Assembly: GCA_032716605.1 (NCBI GenBank)
Contig: CM064545.1
Span: 6,350,463 to 6,414,462 of the forward strand
Length of the DNA stretch: 64,000 bases
Origin: Paralithodes platypus
Lineage: Eukaryota > Arthropoda > Malacostraca > Decapoda > Lithodidae
Reading direction: 5' to 3'
Position 1 is the stretch's first letter; every line of letters starts with the position of its first letter. Below the pieces are notes generated by a model, which made no database searches, was not told the DNA's origin, and saw only the letters and a list, made by a program, of their open reading frames with translations. A program made the position numbers and the translations under genes. Shown piece after piece: positions 32,382 to 44,650 of this stretch.

Positions 32382-35300
32382 ATGGATAAAAACGGTAAAG
32401 AGACACCGTCTAGTGGGGTGCTGAACAAAGCCCCTAAAAATCAAAGGGCGGGACTTCGGGGAGTAATAAATAGGCTAATAGTGGACGTCAACACTTTCAT
32501 CACTACTGCTGAACTAGAGGAATTGGAGGCTAGATTAGAAAACGTCCAGGTTACCCACGGTCGTATTACGGCTCTGTGTGAGGTGATTGTGGCTGCCATG
32601 ACAGAGGAGGAAGAGATTGTTACAGAGTGTGATAATCGCTCCCTCTATGACGAACCTGTCTTTAGAGCGAAGTACCTATTACAGCGTGCAATCGCGAGTA
32701 AGAAGGGAGGCGATAATGAGGCCCATAGAAGGGCTGACCCAAAACATACTGTACACCTCCCAAAGCTCAATCTTCCTACATTTGGGGGCAAGTTGACCGA
32801 GTGGTTAGCTTTCTGGGACGTATTTCGATCTACGGTTCATGAATCCTCTTTGGATAATGTCCGCAAGTTTCACTATCTGAAGGGACAAATGGAAGGAGAG
32901 GCCTTACATTTAATAGAGGGTTTTGCAGTAGTAGGTGGTAGTTATCTTGAAGCGGTACACTTATTAGAGTCCACATACGGGGATAGAGAGCAGTTGAAGA
33001 TGGCCCATGTCGTTGCCTTGTTGGGGCTCGCAGAACCACAGTATAAGGTTGATGAGTTGACAAACTTCAGGGCAAATATGGAGTGCCATACTCGATCGCT
33101 AGATACCCTAGGGCTTACCACGCAGGAAATGATAGTCATTATCTTGCGTCAGAAGCTTCCTATGGCAATACTTGATAAGGTAAGATCATTTGAGCTGGGG
33201 GAATTCAAAACTCAGTTCAGTAAGGAGATCAATAATCTACAGTTGAACAAAGGGAGAATGTATGAGTCGGGAGGGAGTGAGAATGTGGAGAAGAGGGGAA
33301 CAGTAAGCATGACAGTGGGGACTAAAGTAAAGAAAGAGGGTGTGTATAAGAAACCTGCTCAGATTCTATGTAAGCTATGTAACAACAAACATAAATGGAG
33401 TTTCTGCGTAAAATACCCAACAAATGAGACAAAACTAGCACAGGCGAAAAGATTGAAGCTATGTGTAGGTTGTCTAAGTAAAGAACATGGTAAGCAGGGA
33501 CAATGTACTGCTACATACTTAAGGCCCTGTCGCCACTGCAAAGGACATCACTTTGATAAGTTGTGTCCTACAGCAGATAAAGTCAAAGACGTCAAAAATG
33601 AGGGTACTACAACTGTGGCACTAGGTAGCACGCAAGACACCACTATATTGCCCACAATACAGATTCCCATGGAAGGTAATGACAGTAACAAAGTTTGTCG
33701 GGTACTTCTAGATCAAGGGTCTCAACGTTCCTTTATAAAGAGGTCCGTACTAGTGGGACTGAAGCACCGAATCGTAGGGGCTGAGACTCTTCGATTACAG
33801 GGCTTCACAGGGGTTACTGATAAACAAGACTACGAGATAGCGGAGATTTCATATTTCTATCGTAAAAACCGGTACTTTATGACTTGTATCGTAGTAGACA
33901 CCCTACCAGAATATGTATCTGTGGGTGTGAAGAAGGTGGAACACGCATTACGTAGCAAAGGGGTTAACTTGTCAGATCCCATGGGAAATCAGAGTGAGGT
34001 GCATGTTCTACTTGGTGTGGATCATTATTATGAAGTAGTATACCCTGGATTTAAAAAGATGTGTGGTGTAATTTTAATCCCCACTAAATTTGGATACTGC
34101 ATGAGCGGAAAGGTGCATACTACACAGTCAAAGGTCCTGGTCGACACGGTCTCGATATATAGAGTCAATGTAACCGCGGCAGAGGAGTTGGGAAGGGAGG
34201 ATTCCCAACCTAGTGACCCTAAGATGGCTGCCGAGTTCGACCTGGAACGACTGTGGAGATTGGATCACATAGGCATTAATCCTATGGAGACTGATTATGA
34301 CTCGGAAGTTGCGCTACAAAGGTTTAACGAGTCTGTGTGCTACTGTGCCTCAGACAAGCAATATAAAGTTAGTTTACCTTGGAAGAACAGTGAGATAAGC
34401 CTGCCTACCAACTATGGTTTGGCATTAGGTCGCTTGCGCGCATTGCAGCGGAAATTGTCTAACGAACCGAGCACGCGCCAGGCGTATGACGATGTATTTC
34501 GGAGTTATGAGGATAGGGGTTTTATTGAGAGAGTCGATGTCAAGGAACCGTGTAAGAAGGGTAGGGTTCACTATCTGGCCCATCATGGGGTAAAGAAAGA
34601 CAGCGTCACCACACCAATACGGGTGGTGTATGACTGTTCTGCCCACCAAGGTCAACAACCCAGTCTGAATGACTGCCTGTTGACAGGTCCGTCCATGGTG
34701 TCGGACCTGTCCCAACATCTATTGCGGTTTAGGCTGGGAAAGTACGCCTATACCAGTGACATCGAGAAAGCATTCTTGATGGTCAAGCTAAAGGAGGAAG
34801 ATAGAGATGTTACCCGCTTTCTTTGGTTCGGCGACATTAGCGACTCTGAAAGTCCCATCATAATATACCGTTTTCGGGTTGTACTCTTTGGGGCCACTTG
34901 CTCGCAGTTTTTGTTAAATGCCACAATCAGAAAACATCTAGCTGACACTCATGAGGACACAAGTAAACTATCTCGTGGATTATACATTGACAATTTGCAG
35001 GGTACTAGCGATAGTCAAGATGATTTGTTGTATGCATACTGGCAAGCACGCAGATTGTTTGCGAATGCACATCTATTTCTCCGCGAGTGGGTTACTAATA
35101 GTGAAGATCTTCAGAGTTTAATACAGGTGGATGGTACGGCATCTCTTAACCAGGAAAAGTCCAGAAATTTGGGGATGATCTGGCAACCTAAACATGACAT
35201 ACTAACTTTTCAAACAAGGTCTTTTGCTCAGCAGACAGGAGCGCACACAAAAAGAAGTCTGTTGAGCAAAGTTGCGCAATTTTTTGATCCTTTGGGTCTA

Positions 35301-37651
35301 GCATTACCTGTTACCATACGAGCTAGGATTCTAATGCAGGAAGTTTGGAGACGTAAATTAGGATGGGATGACAGTTTGCCCGAGGACCTGAATGACCAAG
35401 GGACATTGTTGTTGAATGAATATGCCATCCTATGTACTAAACCTATACCTCGTAAAGTGGCGGCGTTCGGTGACGTTACGTTACACACGTTTTGCGATGC
35501 TAGCGCCACGGCATACGGGGTAGCCATATATGTTGTTACTTCATTTGGGGCACATTTAGTTACAGCCCGGGCCAAAGTAGCCCCGGTTAAAAAGGTAACT
35601 ATCCCTAAAATGGAATTGACTGCCATGCTGCTATTAGCACGTCTGGTGCAACATGTACGCGCAGCATACGAGAGCGAATTAAATATTGAAATCGTTCATG
35701 TATGGTGCGATAGTCAGGTCGCACTCAACTGGATACATAGCAAGAAGTCTCTGCCAGTTTATGTGCGGAATAGGGTAGATGAGATTAGAGCCCTTTTGCC
35801 AGATGTTGCTTATCATTATGTAAATACAAAGGAAAACCCTAGTGATCTCATAACTAGGGGTATAACGGCTAGCCAGTTAATGAAGTCCGAATTGTGGTGG
35901 CATGGTCCAAAGTGGCTGCTCCATGAAAGTGAATGGACGATATGGCATGCTGTTGGTGAGGGACTTCTGCCACTGGAAACAGTGGCAGTTACAGCCCAAC
36001 CAAATGAGCCACCGGGTCCTATCATAAAGTGGGCAAGATTCGGTGACTATAATAAACTAGTCAGAGTTGTAGCTTGGGTGTTGCGATATGTATCCAATCT
36101 TAAGCTTAAAGTAACGGGCCAACTCTGCAACAGGGGTCACAACATTGATGCTTGTGAATTTAAAGCAGCTGAAGTAACTTTGATCAAATGGGTTCAAGTA
36201 GAAACCTTTTCCAATGAATTAGAATCCTTGAAAGGCTCGAATAAGACATTAATGCCTAATATAGTGCGTCAACTAAGGTTGCACCTAGACAATGGCCTCA
36301 TCAGGTGTGAGGGTCGCCTGAAGTGGTCGGGTGTACCAGACGGCACAAACCGACCTATACTTATGCCAACAAGACATCACGTTACTGATCTATTGATCAT
36401 ACGTGCACATAGGGAAGTAAAACACTACGGGGTATGTCATATTATATCAAATTTACGTCTCACATGGTGGATACCCAGAGTTCGACAAGTAGCTCGACGC
36501 GTAGTGAGAAAGTGTGTAATATGCCAGAGACTAAAGGGTAAACCATATGCAACTGGACCAGCTCCACCCCTACCTGAATGCCGTGTAAAGCATGTAGAAC
36601 CTTTCCAAGCGGTAGGATTAGATTACACAGGGGCATTGAAGACGAGGGAGAGTGAGAAGGTTTATATATTATTGTTTACCTGTGCGACGTCTCGAGCAGT
36701 ACACCTAGAACTATGTGATAATATGTCTAGCGAAGAATTTATGCTGGCGTTCAGACGGTTTTGTGCCCGTCGTTCATTCCCTCAACTCATTCTTAGCGAC
36801 AATGCTCCCACTTATGTCCAAGCATCAAAATATCTAAAGGATATGAGTAGTGATCCTACTATCATCACTTTTTTGGGAGAGAAGAAGTGCGAATGGAGGT
36901 TCATTCCAGTTAAGGCACCTTGGTTTGGTGGAATGTGGGAACGATGTGTCGGCATAGTAAAGTCAGGACTAAGAGCGGTTGTAGGACGTGCCTATTAAAG
37001 AAGAGTGAGTTGACGACAGTCCTCACAGAGATAGAGGCAGTCGTGAATGATCGCCCGCTTACATATGTGTACACCGACCTGCAAGAACCACTACCATTAA
37101 CGCCAGCTCACTTGCTATATGGAAAACCATTGACTGCGTTTCCATCTGATTTTCAGTCCATAGTAGAGTTAGAGGATCCCTCGTTGTACTCTGCGGTAGC
37201 GGTGTCTAAGAGATACCAGTATATATCCAGGATAATCGAGGATTTTAGGAAACGGTGGATTAGTGAATATCTGCTAGCATTGAGGGAAAGGAGTGTTACT
37301 CCCTCTGGTAGACCAACGGCCCCTACAGTTGGTGACGTTGTTTTAATTAAAGAAGATAGTCCTCGTTTATACTGGAAATTAGGCCGCGTATTGGAGGTAT
37401 ACAAGGGGGCAGACTCTGTAGAGCGGGTGGCGCTATTAAAGACAGCCACTGGAACTACTGTTCGTCCTATCGCACGTTTGTACGCTTTGGAGCTAGATTC
37501 CGCATTGCAATCTGAGGCTCCACCTGTTATTGCTGGGTGCGACTCACCTCATACTGATGGTGATCATTCTCGGACCGGGACGCGTCCCAGACGCGCTGCT
37601 GCTGGCGCTGTCGACTTGTGGCGTCAGAAGATAGCCTCTGGGCAACTTTAG
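32382..37651 (+). pseudogene. BEL/Pao gag-pol polyprotein, one frameshift
   Basis: The preferred start is ATG 32382 (good context AAAATGG), although the frame is open a little further upstream. Gag shows LPKLNLPTFGGKLTEW and WDVFRSTVH with a DUF1759-like fold, then zinc knuckles near residues 330-400 (CKLCNNKHKWSFC, CVGCLSKEHGKQGQC, CRHCKGHHFDKLC). Protease is near residue 441 (VLLDQGSQRSFI: Gln in place of the usual Ser after Asp). RT carries SDIEKAFLMVKL and a YIDN box near 867 in place of YVDD. RNase H is near 1037 (TFCDASATAYG, MELTAM, WCDSQVAL). Integrase has an HHCC finger (KCVICQR, 1378) and catalytic Asp (GLDYTG), Asp (SDNAP) and Glu (WERCVG). At about 36995 the frame ends in TAA; the integrase C-terminus continues in another frame to 37651. 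A one-base loss in a T/A run explains it. Confidence 0.93.
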
Positions 37652-37690
37652 GTTTAAGGTGGGGTTCAGGTCTTTTTTGTGGGGGGAGTG

Positions 37691-38478
37691 TATCGTATAA
37701 ATACGATAGAATATGTCTCTTTTGTGATCTTGTATGTCTCTGTGACGTCACGATCTCTCCTACAGCACGTAGGACGAGTAGATCGAATATTATAAGATTG
37801 TAAATAAGTTAGGTTATAAAAGACCTAATATGCTATTAAGCAATATTGCCATGGTCTTATGTAGTATATATGAATTTATCGTATATATTAATATAATTTA
37901 TCGTATAGAGCAACCTAAATGCGGTACGATAATTTGGGCTCCTGGCGGTTTGCCAAGGCAGCAATGTGTGCTTTTGAGGTACGCCAGAGCTTTCACGAAC
38001 ACCAACCAGTTAACATCTAATTTTCCGCCCTCAGTTGATCGTGCTTTTGTGCCTCTAATCACAATACACATACAGCAATACACACAACTACACCATCACG
38101 ACGCTCTCATCGACATCATGACTGACTGATAGATAAGCATATTATTCATGTCCATTCCCATGTAATCATTTATTCTTTCTTTAACTTGACTCGTGTCTTG
38201 GGACCGAAGTCTCGTTCCCCATTGTCCACCGCCATATTGGGTAAAGCGTTCTCCCTTGCCTCATTGCCACGTGGAACTATTGGCGAGTTAATTCCTGGCT
38301 AATATTAACCCTTATAACCTTACCCTATAATTATATACATTTATTATGTGAGACCTTTGGATATAAATTAGCTTGTTTCAGATTGAATTCAATTTAGATA
38401 TAGAGTATTCATTTAGATTGATTTGATTTGATTCATTATAGCTTAGTAATATTTAACTTCCATTGATAGTTTACCACA
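37691..38478 (+). repeat. 3' LTR of the BEL/Pao element
   Basis: 788 bp, starting TATCGTATAAATACG after the purine-rich GTGGGGGGAGTG and ending TTTACCACA, followed by the AACAC target duplication. Confidence 0.93.
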
Positions 38479-38483
38479 AACAC

Positions 38484-39165
38484 ACAGGATTTATATAGAT
38501 AGGATTAAAACCAGCAAACAGAACAATCTCACTTTCCACAGGGCTGTTCGAGCAGGCAACCTACGACTACTACATCGACTACAATGAATACTATTACTAC
38601 TACTACTACTACTATACTCTTGAAAGGGATATGCAGTCAGGATGCGGCATCCCCACCGTGTTGTTGCTGCCTCTCCCATTGTATTTGGGTGTGACTATGT
38701 AGCCGTGGATAACCTTCACAAATACGGTGTCCGTGGTTACACGGAGCACCCTGGGTTAGGTAAATCCTCACGTAGGAAAGTATGTGAGCTGCTGTAGGCG
38801 GGAGCTCTGCTGAGGCCACAGGCTTATCAGATGGCGGCACAAGTACCCTCTGTTCTTGTGACCAATTTGTCAGCGGTGTTAATTATTGTATTGAAATGTA
38901 AGGTTTTAAGTGTATATGCACCTCCAGGTGCTTCTTATCCCCTTGAGGACGGTGACACGTCTTGGTGGTTTATTTTGGCTATCATCGGACGATAGTGAGT
39001 GTTTATATATATATAGACTATTATACTTTTATGTGAATATGTATTGTAATACTGTAAATAAACTGCATTATCTATGTAAATTATTTACGAAATAAAGATG
39101 ATTGATTGATTGATTGACTACTACTACTACTACTACTAATAATAATAATAATAATAATAATAAAA
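38484..39165 (+). other. Probable LINE 3' UTR with (GATT)n tail, then ACT/AAT arrays
   Basis: No coding. An AATAAA at about 39091 is followed directly by four GATT units (39099-39117), the tail type of many LINEs. Upstream sequence from about 38635 could be its 3' UTR. (ACT)n and (AAT)n arrays follow at 39118-39163. A (TAC)n array lies at about 38590-38613. Confidence 0.45.
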
Positions 39166-39179
39166 ACAATAAAATACAA

Positions 39180-39450
39180 TATTCCTTTCACGGGTTGAGG
39201 ACTCGAATCCCTAGAGCGATTCCGAATCATGTTGCCAACATTGCTACCCACGTGTAAGCCTTTCTACCCTGCGCTAACTTTGAAACATTAGTTTTTGCCC
39301 CTATAGACTATTTTATTTTTTGTATCTATCAATAACTTTCGATATGTAATACCTCCGTAATAATATATATTCACCCAGAACATAATAGAACAAATATAGT
39401 CCTATTATTGCCTGACGATTACGTCCTGTAATTTATGAAAATTATTTCCA
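39180..39450 (-). repeat. Dispersed repeat, copy 2 (inverse of 20769-21030)
   Basis: Shares GCGCTAACTT, TATCAATAACTTTCGATATGT, TTGCCTGACGATTACGTCC and TGTAATTTATGAAAA with the reverse complement of copy 1. Like copy 1 it lies directly next to a (TA)n array (39476-39527). Confidence 0.65.
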
Positions 39451-39470
39451 AAACGGCCTATATATAATAC

Positions 39471-39475
<5 letters not shown>

Positions 39476-39527
<52 letters not shown>
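39476..39527. repeat. (TA)n array
   Basis: About 26 TA units; ORFs of alternating Tyr-Ile across it are artefacts. Confidence 0.9.
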
Positions 39528-39530
<3 letters not shown>

Positions 39531-39808
39531 ACGTACATATACAGGGTGTGGGCTGGTCCTGTCCAGAGTGAGGTTTGGCATCCTCTACCTAAACTTAGCC
39601 ATTTCTGTCTGTCTCTTTTCCTACTTCGGGTTCGGGAGGCTAGGACACCTCCTATCCTTGTAAAATTCATCTACTCGACGAGACAGAAAGGGGTTAGGGA
39701 ATGCGGAAGTGGACTCGAACCCTAAGAAATGGAACTTTAAATGTTGATTCTGTTCAGGCTCTGTCTGTCACTGAGAGTCAGGACGCGTGCCCAACTACCC
39801 ATGCTTTA

Positions 39809-39900
39809 CCTACTTGGAGAATGTATTTCAGTTCATACACAAGTCGTAGAATCCATACTCCAGGACTGGTGTATGAATTAAAATGCATTCTCCAAGTAGG
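39809..39900. ncRNA. 32-bp near-perfect hairpin, 92 nt
   Basis: Left arm CCTACTTGGAGAATGTATTT... (39809-39840) pairs with 39869-39900 over 32 positions: 29 Watson-Crick pairs, two G-U and one C-A, with a 28-nt loop. Size and pairing resemble a pre-miRNA or a hairpin-only MITE. The choice of strand and any expression are unknown. Confidence 0.4.
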
Positions 39901-39959
39901 ATTTCCTTTCTCCTTAATACATAGGCTATAGGAAAAGGATAAGTATCATTTATCAAGCA

Positions 39960-40055
39960 GTGGTGCAGTTGTTTAAAGGATGGGCACTCGTCCTGACTGT
40001 CGGTGGTTAAAATATGGCTGGGAATATAATAACATTTAGTAGCTCAAGTGTATTT

Positions 40056-40097
<42 letters not shown>

Positions 40098-40244
40098 GGT
40101 ATATATATAAATACAGTATATACAGTATATATATGTATAATTACAAAAAATATAGAAAATGAAGGATAATTTATTGCTTGTTTGTAACTTCGTAGTAAAA
40201 CATATTCACAAAACTAGTATATTTTGACGAATTTTCAAAATAAT
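39960..40244. other. Non-coding stretch with (TA)n and ACCGGT interruption
   Basis: (TA)n at about 40060-40130 is interrupted by the palindrome TATACCGGTATA (about 40092-40103) and by TACAGTATA. No coding seen. Confidence 0.6.
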
Positions 40245-40497
40245 TAAGGAGCATGTTGCCATAATGGTGTATTAAGGAGCATGTTGCCATAATGGTGTAT
40301 TAAGGAGCATGTTGCCATAATGGTGTATTAAGGAGCATGTTGCCATAATGGTGTATTAAGGAGCATGTTGCCATAATGGTGTATTAAGGAGCATGTTGCC
40401 ATAATGGTGTATTAAGGAGCATGTTGCCATAATGGTGTATTAAGGAGCATGTTGCCATAATGGTGTATTAAGGAGCATGTTGCCATAATGGTGTATT
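40245..40497 (+). repeat. 28-bp minisatellite, nine units
   Basis: Unit TTAAGGAGCATGTTGCCATA plus ATGGTGTA, nine times with no visible differences. ORFs through it are repeat artefacts. Confidence 0.93.
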
Positions 40498-40773
40498 TAA
40501 TAATGTTGGTTTCCAAATATTCTAAAATTGTTAAAATGTCCAAATATTTGATAGTCAACCCCCTAATTATATTGTGTGCGTGACCAGAGAGTTGAGAGTC
40601 CTCAGAGGTGTCACTCACCTCCACCCAACTAGAAATTAGTTCGTATGACTGCGGATATATATATATATATTGTATATATGAATTGCAGTTGGGATGTGTG
40701 TACATGCTTAGATTGATATGCAGGATTCGAAGTTGCATAATAAATCGTAGGCAGTGTCCACCAACCTTTAACT

Positions 40774-40844
40774 GTCTTCGTGGTGCGATGTATAAGGTGT
40801 TAATTTTCGGTGTGAGCATCCTGGGTTCGAATCCACGGACTGCC
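40774..40844 (+). mobile_element. tRNA-like SINE head
   Basis: Perfect box B GGTTCGAATCC (40824-40834), with a weak box A TGGTGCGATGT at 40781. Stems are poor, so it is a tRNA-derived remnant and not a tRNA gene. Confidence 0.45.
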
Positions 40845-40904
40845 ACATGTGTTTGTAAATTTCATTAATCGATTTTAGGAGTATGGTTGGTTGTTGGAAG
40901 GAAC

Positions 40905-40907
<3 letters not shown>

Positions 40908-40964
<57 letters not shown>

Positions 40965-40990
40965 TATATACCGGTATATATACTGTATAT
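40908..40990. repeat. (TA)n array with ACCGGT interruption
   Basis: About 25 TA units, then TATATACCGGTATATA and TACTGTATA. Confidence 0.85.
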
Positions 40991-40999
40991 ATATGTAGC

Positions 41000-41691
41000 G
41001 GGCGGTTTATGGTTGAGGCACTGAGTGGATGGTTAGGGTTAAATTATATTCTTACCTCATATTTCCTGAACACTGTTGCAGTACTCTGTAGAATTCTGTA
41101 AATTGTGTTATGTACTGGATAATATTTGAAGAGGTCTTAAATAAACAAGCACAGGTTTTTGTGTTGTTGATTTTAGCAGAAAAATATATGTCTTTTAGCA
41201 CTTAATCCTAATTTTGAGATATTATAATATATTACACTAGACGTCCCTTGTGTTGGGGCAATTTAATTATAAAGTACTTCTTAATGTGGTGTATACTCGA
41301 TGTTGAGTGTGTACCGAGATAAGTACTCTACTTAATACTTAATGATAACACTTTAATAATAGCAACCTAGAACTATGAGCTGTTTTCCAAGTAATAATGA
41401 TCTTCCCAGAGGGCTGGAGAGAGATACCCTCCTTAGGGTGTGGTGGTGCGCTGACTGACTCTCCCTCTGCCACTTGAGGGAGGGGCGCGGTTCAGCAACA
41501 CCATGTGACAACTGGATGTGACAAAGTTGCTAGCAATTACTTCTCGATATCTTGGCAACGGAAGTGTGATACCATTTGGTGATCGTGGGATCCGTGCTTG
41601 CCTTAGCACAGTGGAAAGTTACCAGCTTCTATTGTCATGGTGTGAGCTTCTATAGGGAGATCACACCAACACACTTACAGTTCTTTTTTAA
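41000..41691. other. Non-coding stretch
   Basis: No coding pattern. Ends at TTAA (41688-41691), the target site of the MITE. Confidence 0.4.
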
Positions 41692-42171
41692 CCCTTAATT
41701 AGCGGCTCACCACATAAGTCGAGTTAAATAAAGCTGGACTATGTGGCGGCGCTCGACATAGGTCGAGTGGCAATTTCAGCACGTAATGTTGCTGAGAGAG
41801 AGAGACAAGTGGTGGCAGGAGACTAGCGAGCGTATGACTGCTCCAGACCACCGCGGCGAACCTACTGACACGAATCTCAGCTCCCTCCTCCCTCTCTCAC
41901 TCGCTACATACTGAATTATATGGGGAAAGTACCGAATTACATGCTTTTTGCACTCGCGTTGCACGGTTATTGCAAGAAAACTAGCCATCATAAAAGGATC
42001 GTTATGGTGTCATTCGAAAGCTCTGTTTATGCCCTTTCAGGGATAGGTACTTGTTTTACGTTCTGGGTCTTATTTAGGCATGAAAATGATCACGTAAACA
42101 GCCCTATTTTGGCTAAAAACACCCCGCTGGGCGGTACATATAAATAAACCGCATAGGCCGCTCGTAAGGTG
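41692..42171 (-). mobile_element. piggyBac-like TTAA MITE, family 1, copy 2 (480 bp)
   Basis: Flanked by TTAA at 41688-41691 and 42172-42175. Same length as, and about 95% identical to, the reverse complement of 7755-8234. Ends CCCTTAATTAGCGGC and, inward from the right, CACCTTACGAGCGGCC. Confidence 0.92.
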
Positions 42172-42641
42172 TTAAAAAGGTAGTTATAATGGTGTGAGTT
42201 ATATATGTGATTATATGGTTTATCTTAGAAGTGTACAGTCGCTCAAAATGCGCTGTTACATATGTATATATTTTGTTGTATATATAATAATATACCGGTA
42301 TATATATATATATGTATATTCTGACATACGGAGCCCTGTATGTTTATTTAAGAGTTAGAATTATGAGTTGAAGGAGTGCCGAATTACTCAGGCGGCGAAG
42401 CAGACCAGCGAGCGAACCAGCAAGTGGGAAACCAGCTCGTCTGCATACCAGCAAACAAGCCTTCACACCTGCGTGCGTCATATGGGACCCTGCAAACTAC
42501 TTCGATGACCCGACGCTATGACGATGATCGACGCCAATCAACGCCATTGGACCACGCACCTGCTACGCAACTAGAGGAGCTGTGATTGGGGCGCGCACCA
42601 TCCCCCACCTCCTGATTCGTTCCTACACCATCATTGCATAG

Positions 42642-42680
42642 TATATAAGACCCGAGTAGTGGGCATTCAAATCAGTCTCA
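42642..42680 (+). promoter_or_regulatory. TATA plus arthropod-type initiator
   Basis: TATATAAG at 42642 and TCAGTC at 42672 with the initiator A 32 bases from the first TATA base, which is the canonical distance and initiator for arthropods. AATAAA at 42889-42894 lies about 215 bp downstream, so a short transcript or an LTR R region is possible. No protein is visible nearby. Confidence 0.5.
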
Positions 42681-42699
42681 TTTGGAGTTGGGAAGGTGA

Positions 42700-43764
42700 A
42701 CTTGCAGCTGGAGGAAGACGGGGTGAAGTATTATAATGGGATTGTGACTGTCAGTCACATTATATAAGTGTGTGTTAAGTGTGTTCGGTGTAAACACTTA
42801 CGTTATGTTGGTTAGTGAGATATGTGATTGGGAATTAACGTTAACGCTACTATTATGTACTTAACTATTTTAGTTGACGGACTTGTGGAATAAAGCAACT
42901 CTTTAAGTAATTGGGTTATGATAAAAGTAATACTATTGTTTTATATTAATACTTGCGAGTTCTTTATTTTTCTTTTAATTAAGCTTACATTTCTGGTAAG
43001 AACAAGTACGGTGATACTATTGTCTCATATTAGTAATATCGCCTTAGACTAACATGGCTGTTTTAATGTTACTTCTAGTGATTTCCTAAGCTGAAGACAA
43101 TTCTTTTAGCTTCAAAATATTATTTTTGCTTTTCATATTATTTGAGTGAGACCTGAATCGAATCTATGAAGCGATCCTGTAACTTAATTTACTCATAATC
43201 AAACCTCAATGTTACGTGGTTAAGAAATACATTTATCTAATTATTAAATATATATCTAACTTTTTATGTGACTTATTTAATCCTGATAATAATAATATAA
43301 TACTATTAACGTAAGACAAGAACCAAGTATAATAACTACATTAAATATAAATAAAAGGACATGATATAAGAAAACTATCTATTCATTTCAAAAAGGGTAA
43401 GAGACAGAAATATTCTTACCTTAATATTTATCTTTCAAGACTTGATATATAATTAATAGTCCTTCTTTAGATATAACTTATTCGGTTCATAACCATAGCC
43501 TACGGTTAAATAATAATTCTTTATAAATACCACATGACTTTAATTAGTTTCAGTATTTTTTCATAAAAGAGTATCAGTCAATAAAGGATACCAAGTCCTA
43601 AGATCCAAAAGGAAAGGAAGCAACAACAGGAATTAATTTTATTAGATTTTACTTTCGTTTTGCCTTCAGCTGACTGATACCTTAATATATATCTCTGTGC
43701 TATCTAGATTCATCAAGTTAACCACTTGAGGATCAAGATACGTAACAATATATATATATATATA
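42700..43764. other. AT-rich non-coding stretch
   Basis: No coding pattern seen. Holds AATAAA at 42889 and a short (TA)n at about 43749-43766. It could be the rest of an LTR or the 5' leader of the broken element at 46.4 kb, but I could not match a second LTR. Confidence 0.35.
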
Positions 43765-43980
43765 TACCCATAATCGATTGTACGATATTAATCTTGCTTT
43801 ATATACCTCCTGCCGAGTTTATGTAAATTATGACGAAGGTCTGAGAAGTTAATTATAATGATCACCGGAGGCCTGGTTATCATTATCAACTGTGTCTGAA
43901 GATTGTGTGTGTGTTTATGTGTGTGTGTGTGCGTGTGTGCATTAGTGTGGAGTGTGTGTGTGGATATGTGTGTGTGTCCT
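43765..43980 (+). repeat. Module unit I, left block (duplicated at 57478-57715)
   Basis: Shares TAATCGATTGTACGATA, TATTAATCTTGCTTTATATA, GGCCTGGTTATCATTATCAA and a (TG)-rich run with unit II. In unit I the coding remnant of a BEL/Pao-like element lies between this block and the right block. Confidence 0.75.
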
Positions 43981-44055
43981 TTTGTATCATCATCCTATGA
44001 TTGGCCATGATGATAATGTGTTCACGAGTTAACTGTATCAACTGTACATATATTT

Positions 44056-44650
44056 GATGGGTTCATTGTTGTTACGGCGTATGGGTTCATTGGTGTATTG
44101 GCGTATGGGTTCATTGTTGTATTGGCGTATGGGTTCATTGGTGTATTGGCGTATGGGTTCATTGTTGTATTGGCGTATGGGTTCATTGGTGTATTGGCGT
44201 ATGGGTTCATTGGTGTATTGGCGTATGGGTTCATTGTTGTATTGGCGTATGGGTTCATTGTTGTATTGGCGTATGGGTTCATTGGTGTATTGGCGTATGG
44301 GTTCATTGTTGTATTGGCGTATGGGTTCATTGGTGTATTGGCGTATGGGTTCATTGGTGTATTGGCGTATGGGTTCATTGTTGTATTGGCTTATGGGTTC
44401 ATTGGTGTATTGGCGTATGGGTTCATTGGTGTATTGGCGTATGGGTTCATTGGTGTATTGGCGTATGGGTTCATTGTTGTATTGGCGTATGGGTTCATTG
44501 GTGTATTGGCGTATGGGTTCATTGTTGTATTGGCGTATGGGTTCATTGGTGTATTGGCGTATGGGTTCATTGGTGTATTGGTGTATGGGTTCATTGGTGT
44601 ATTGGCGTATGGGTTCATTGGTGTATTGGTGTATGGGTTCATTGGTGTAT
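44056..44650 (+). repeat. 24-bp minisatellite, about 25 units, G/T dimorphic
   Basis: Unit GGCGTATGGGTTCATTGNTG plus TATT, where N is G or T. As 24 is a multiple of three, several frames stay open on both strands (e.g. MNPYANTP on the minus strand); these are artefacts. Last units carry a further C to T change (GGTGTATG). Confidence 0.95.

Larger units (their letters stand above)
30629..38478 (+). mobile_element. BEL/Pao LTR retrotransposon, young, with extra ORF
   Basis: Complete element of 7,850 bp: 5' LTR, primer-binding site, SGNH-hydrolase ORF, gag-pol, purine-rich tract (GGGGGGAG at 37681) and 3' LTR, flanked by the 5-bp direct repeat AACAC (30624-30628 and 38479-38483). Domain order protease, RT, RNase H, integrase and the gag type identify BEL/Pao. 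By eye the LTRs differ by three substitutions and two small indels over about 788 bp, so insertion was recent. A single frameshift in integrase is the only coding lesion I see. Confidence 0.93.

Noticed and set aside
30629..38478. Endogenous retrovirus with envelope
   Set aside because: The extra ORF lies before gag and is SGNH-like with no signal peptide or membrane segment; no envelope-like ORF lies between integrase and the 3' LTR.
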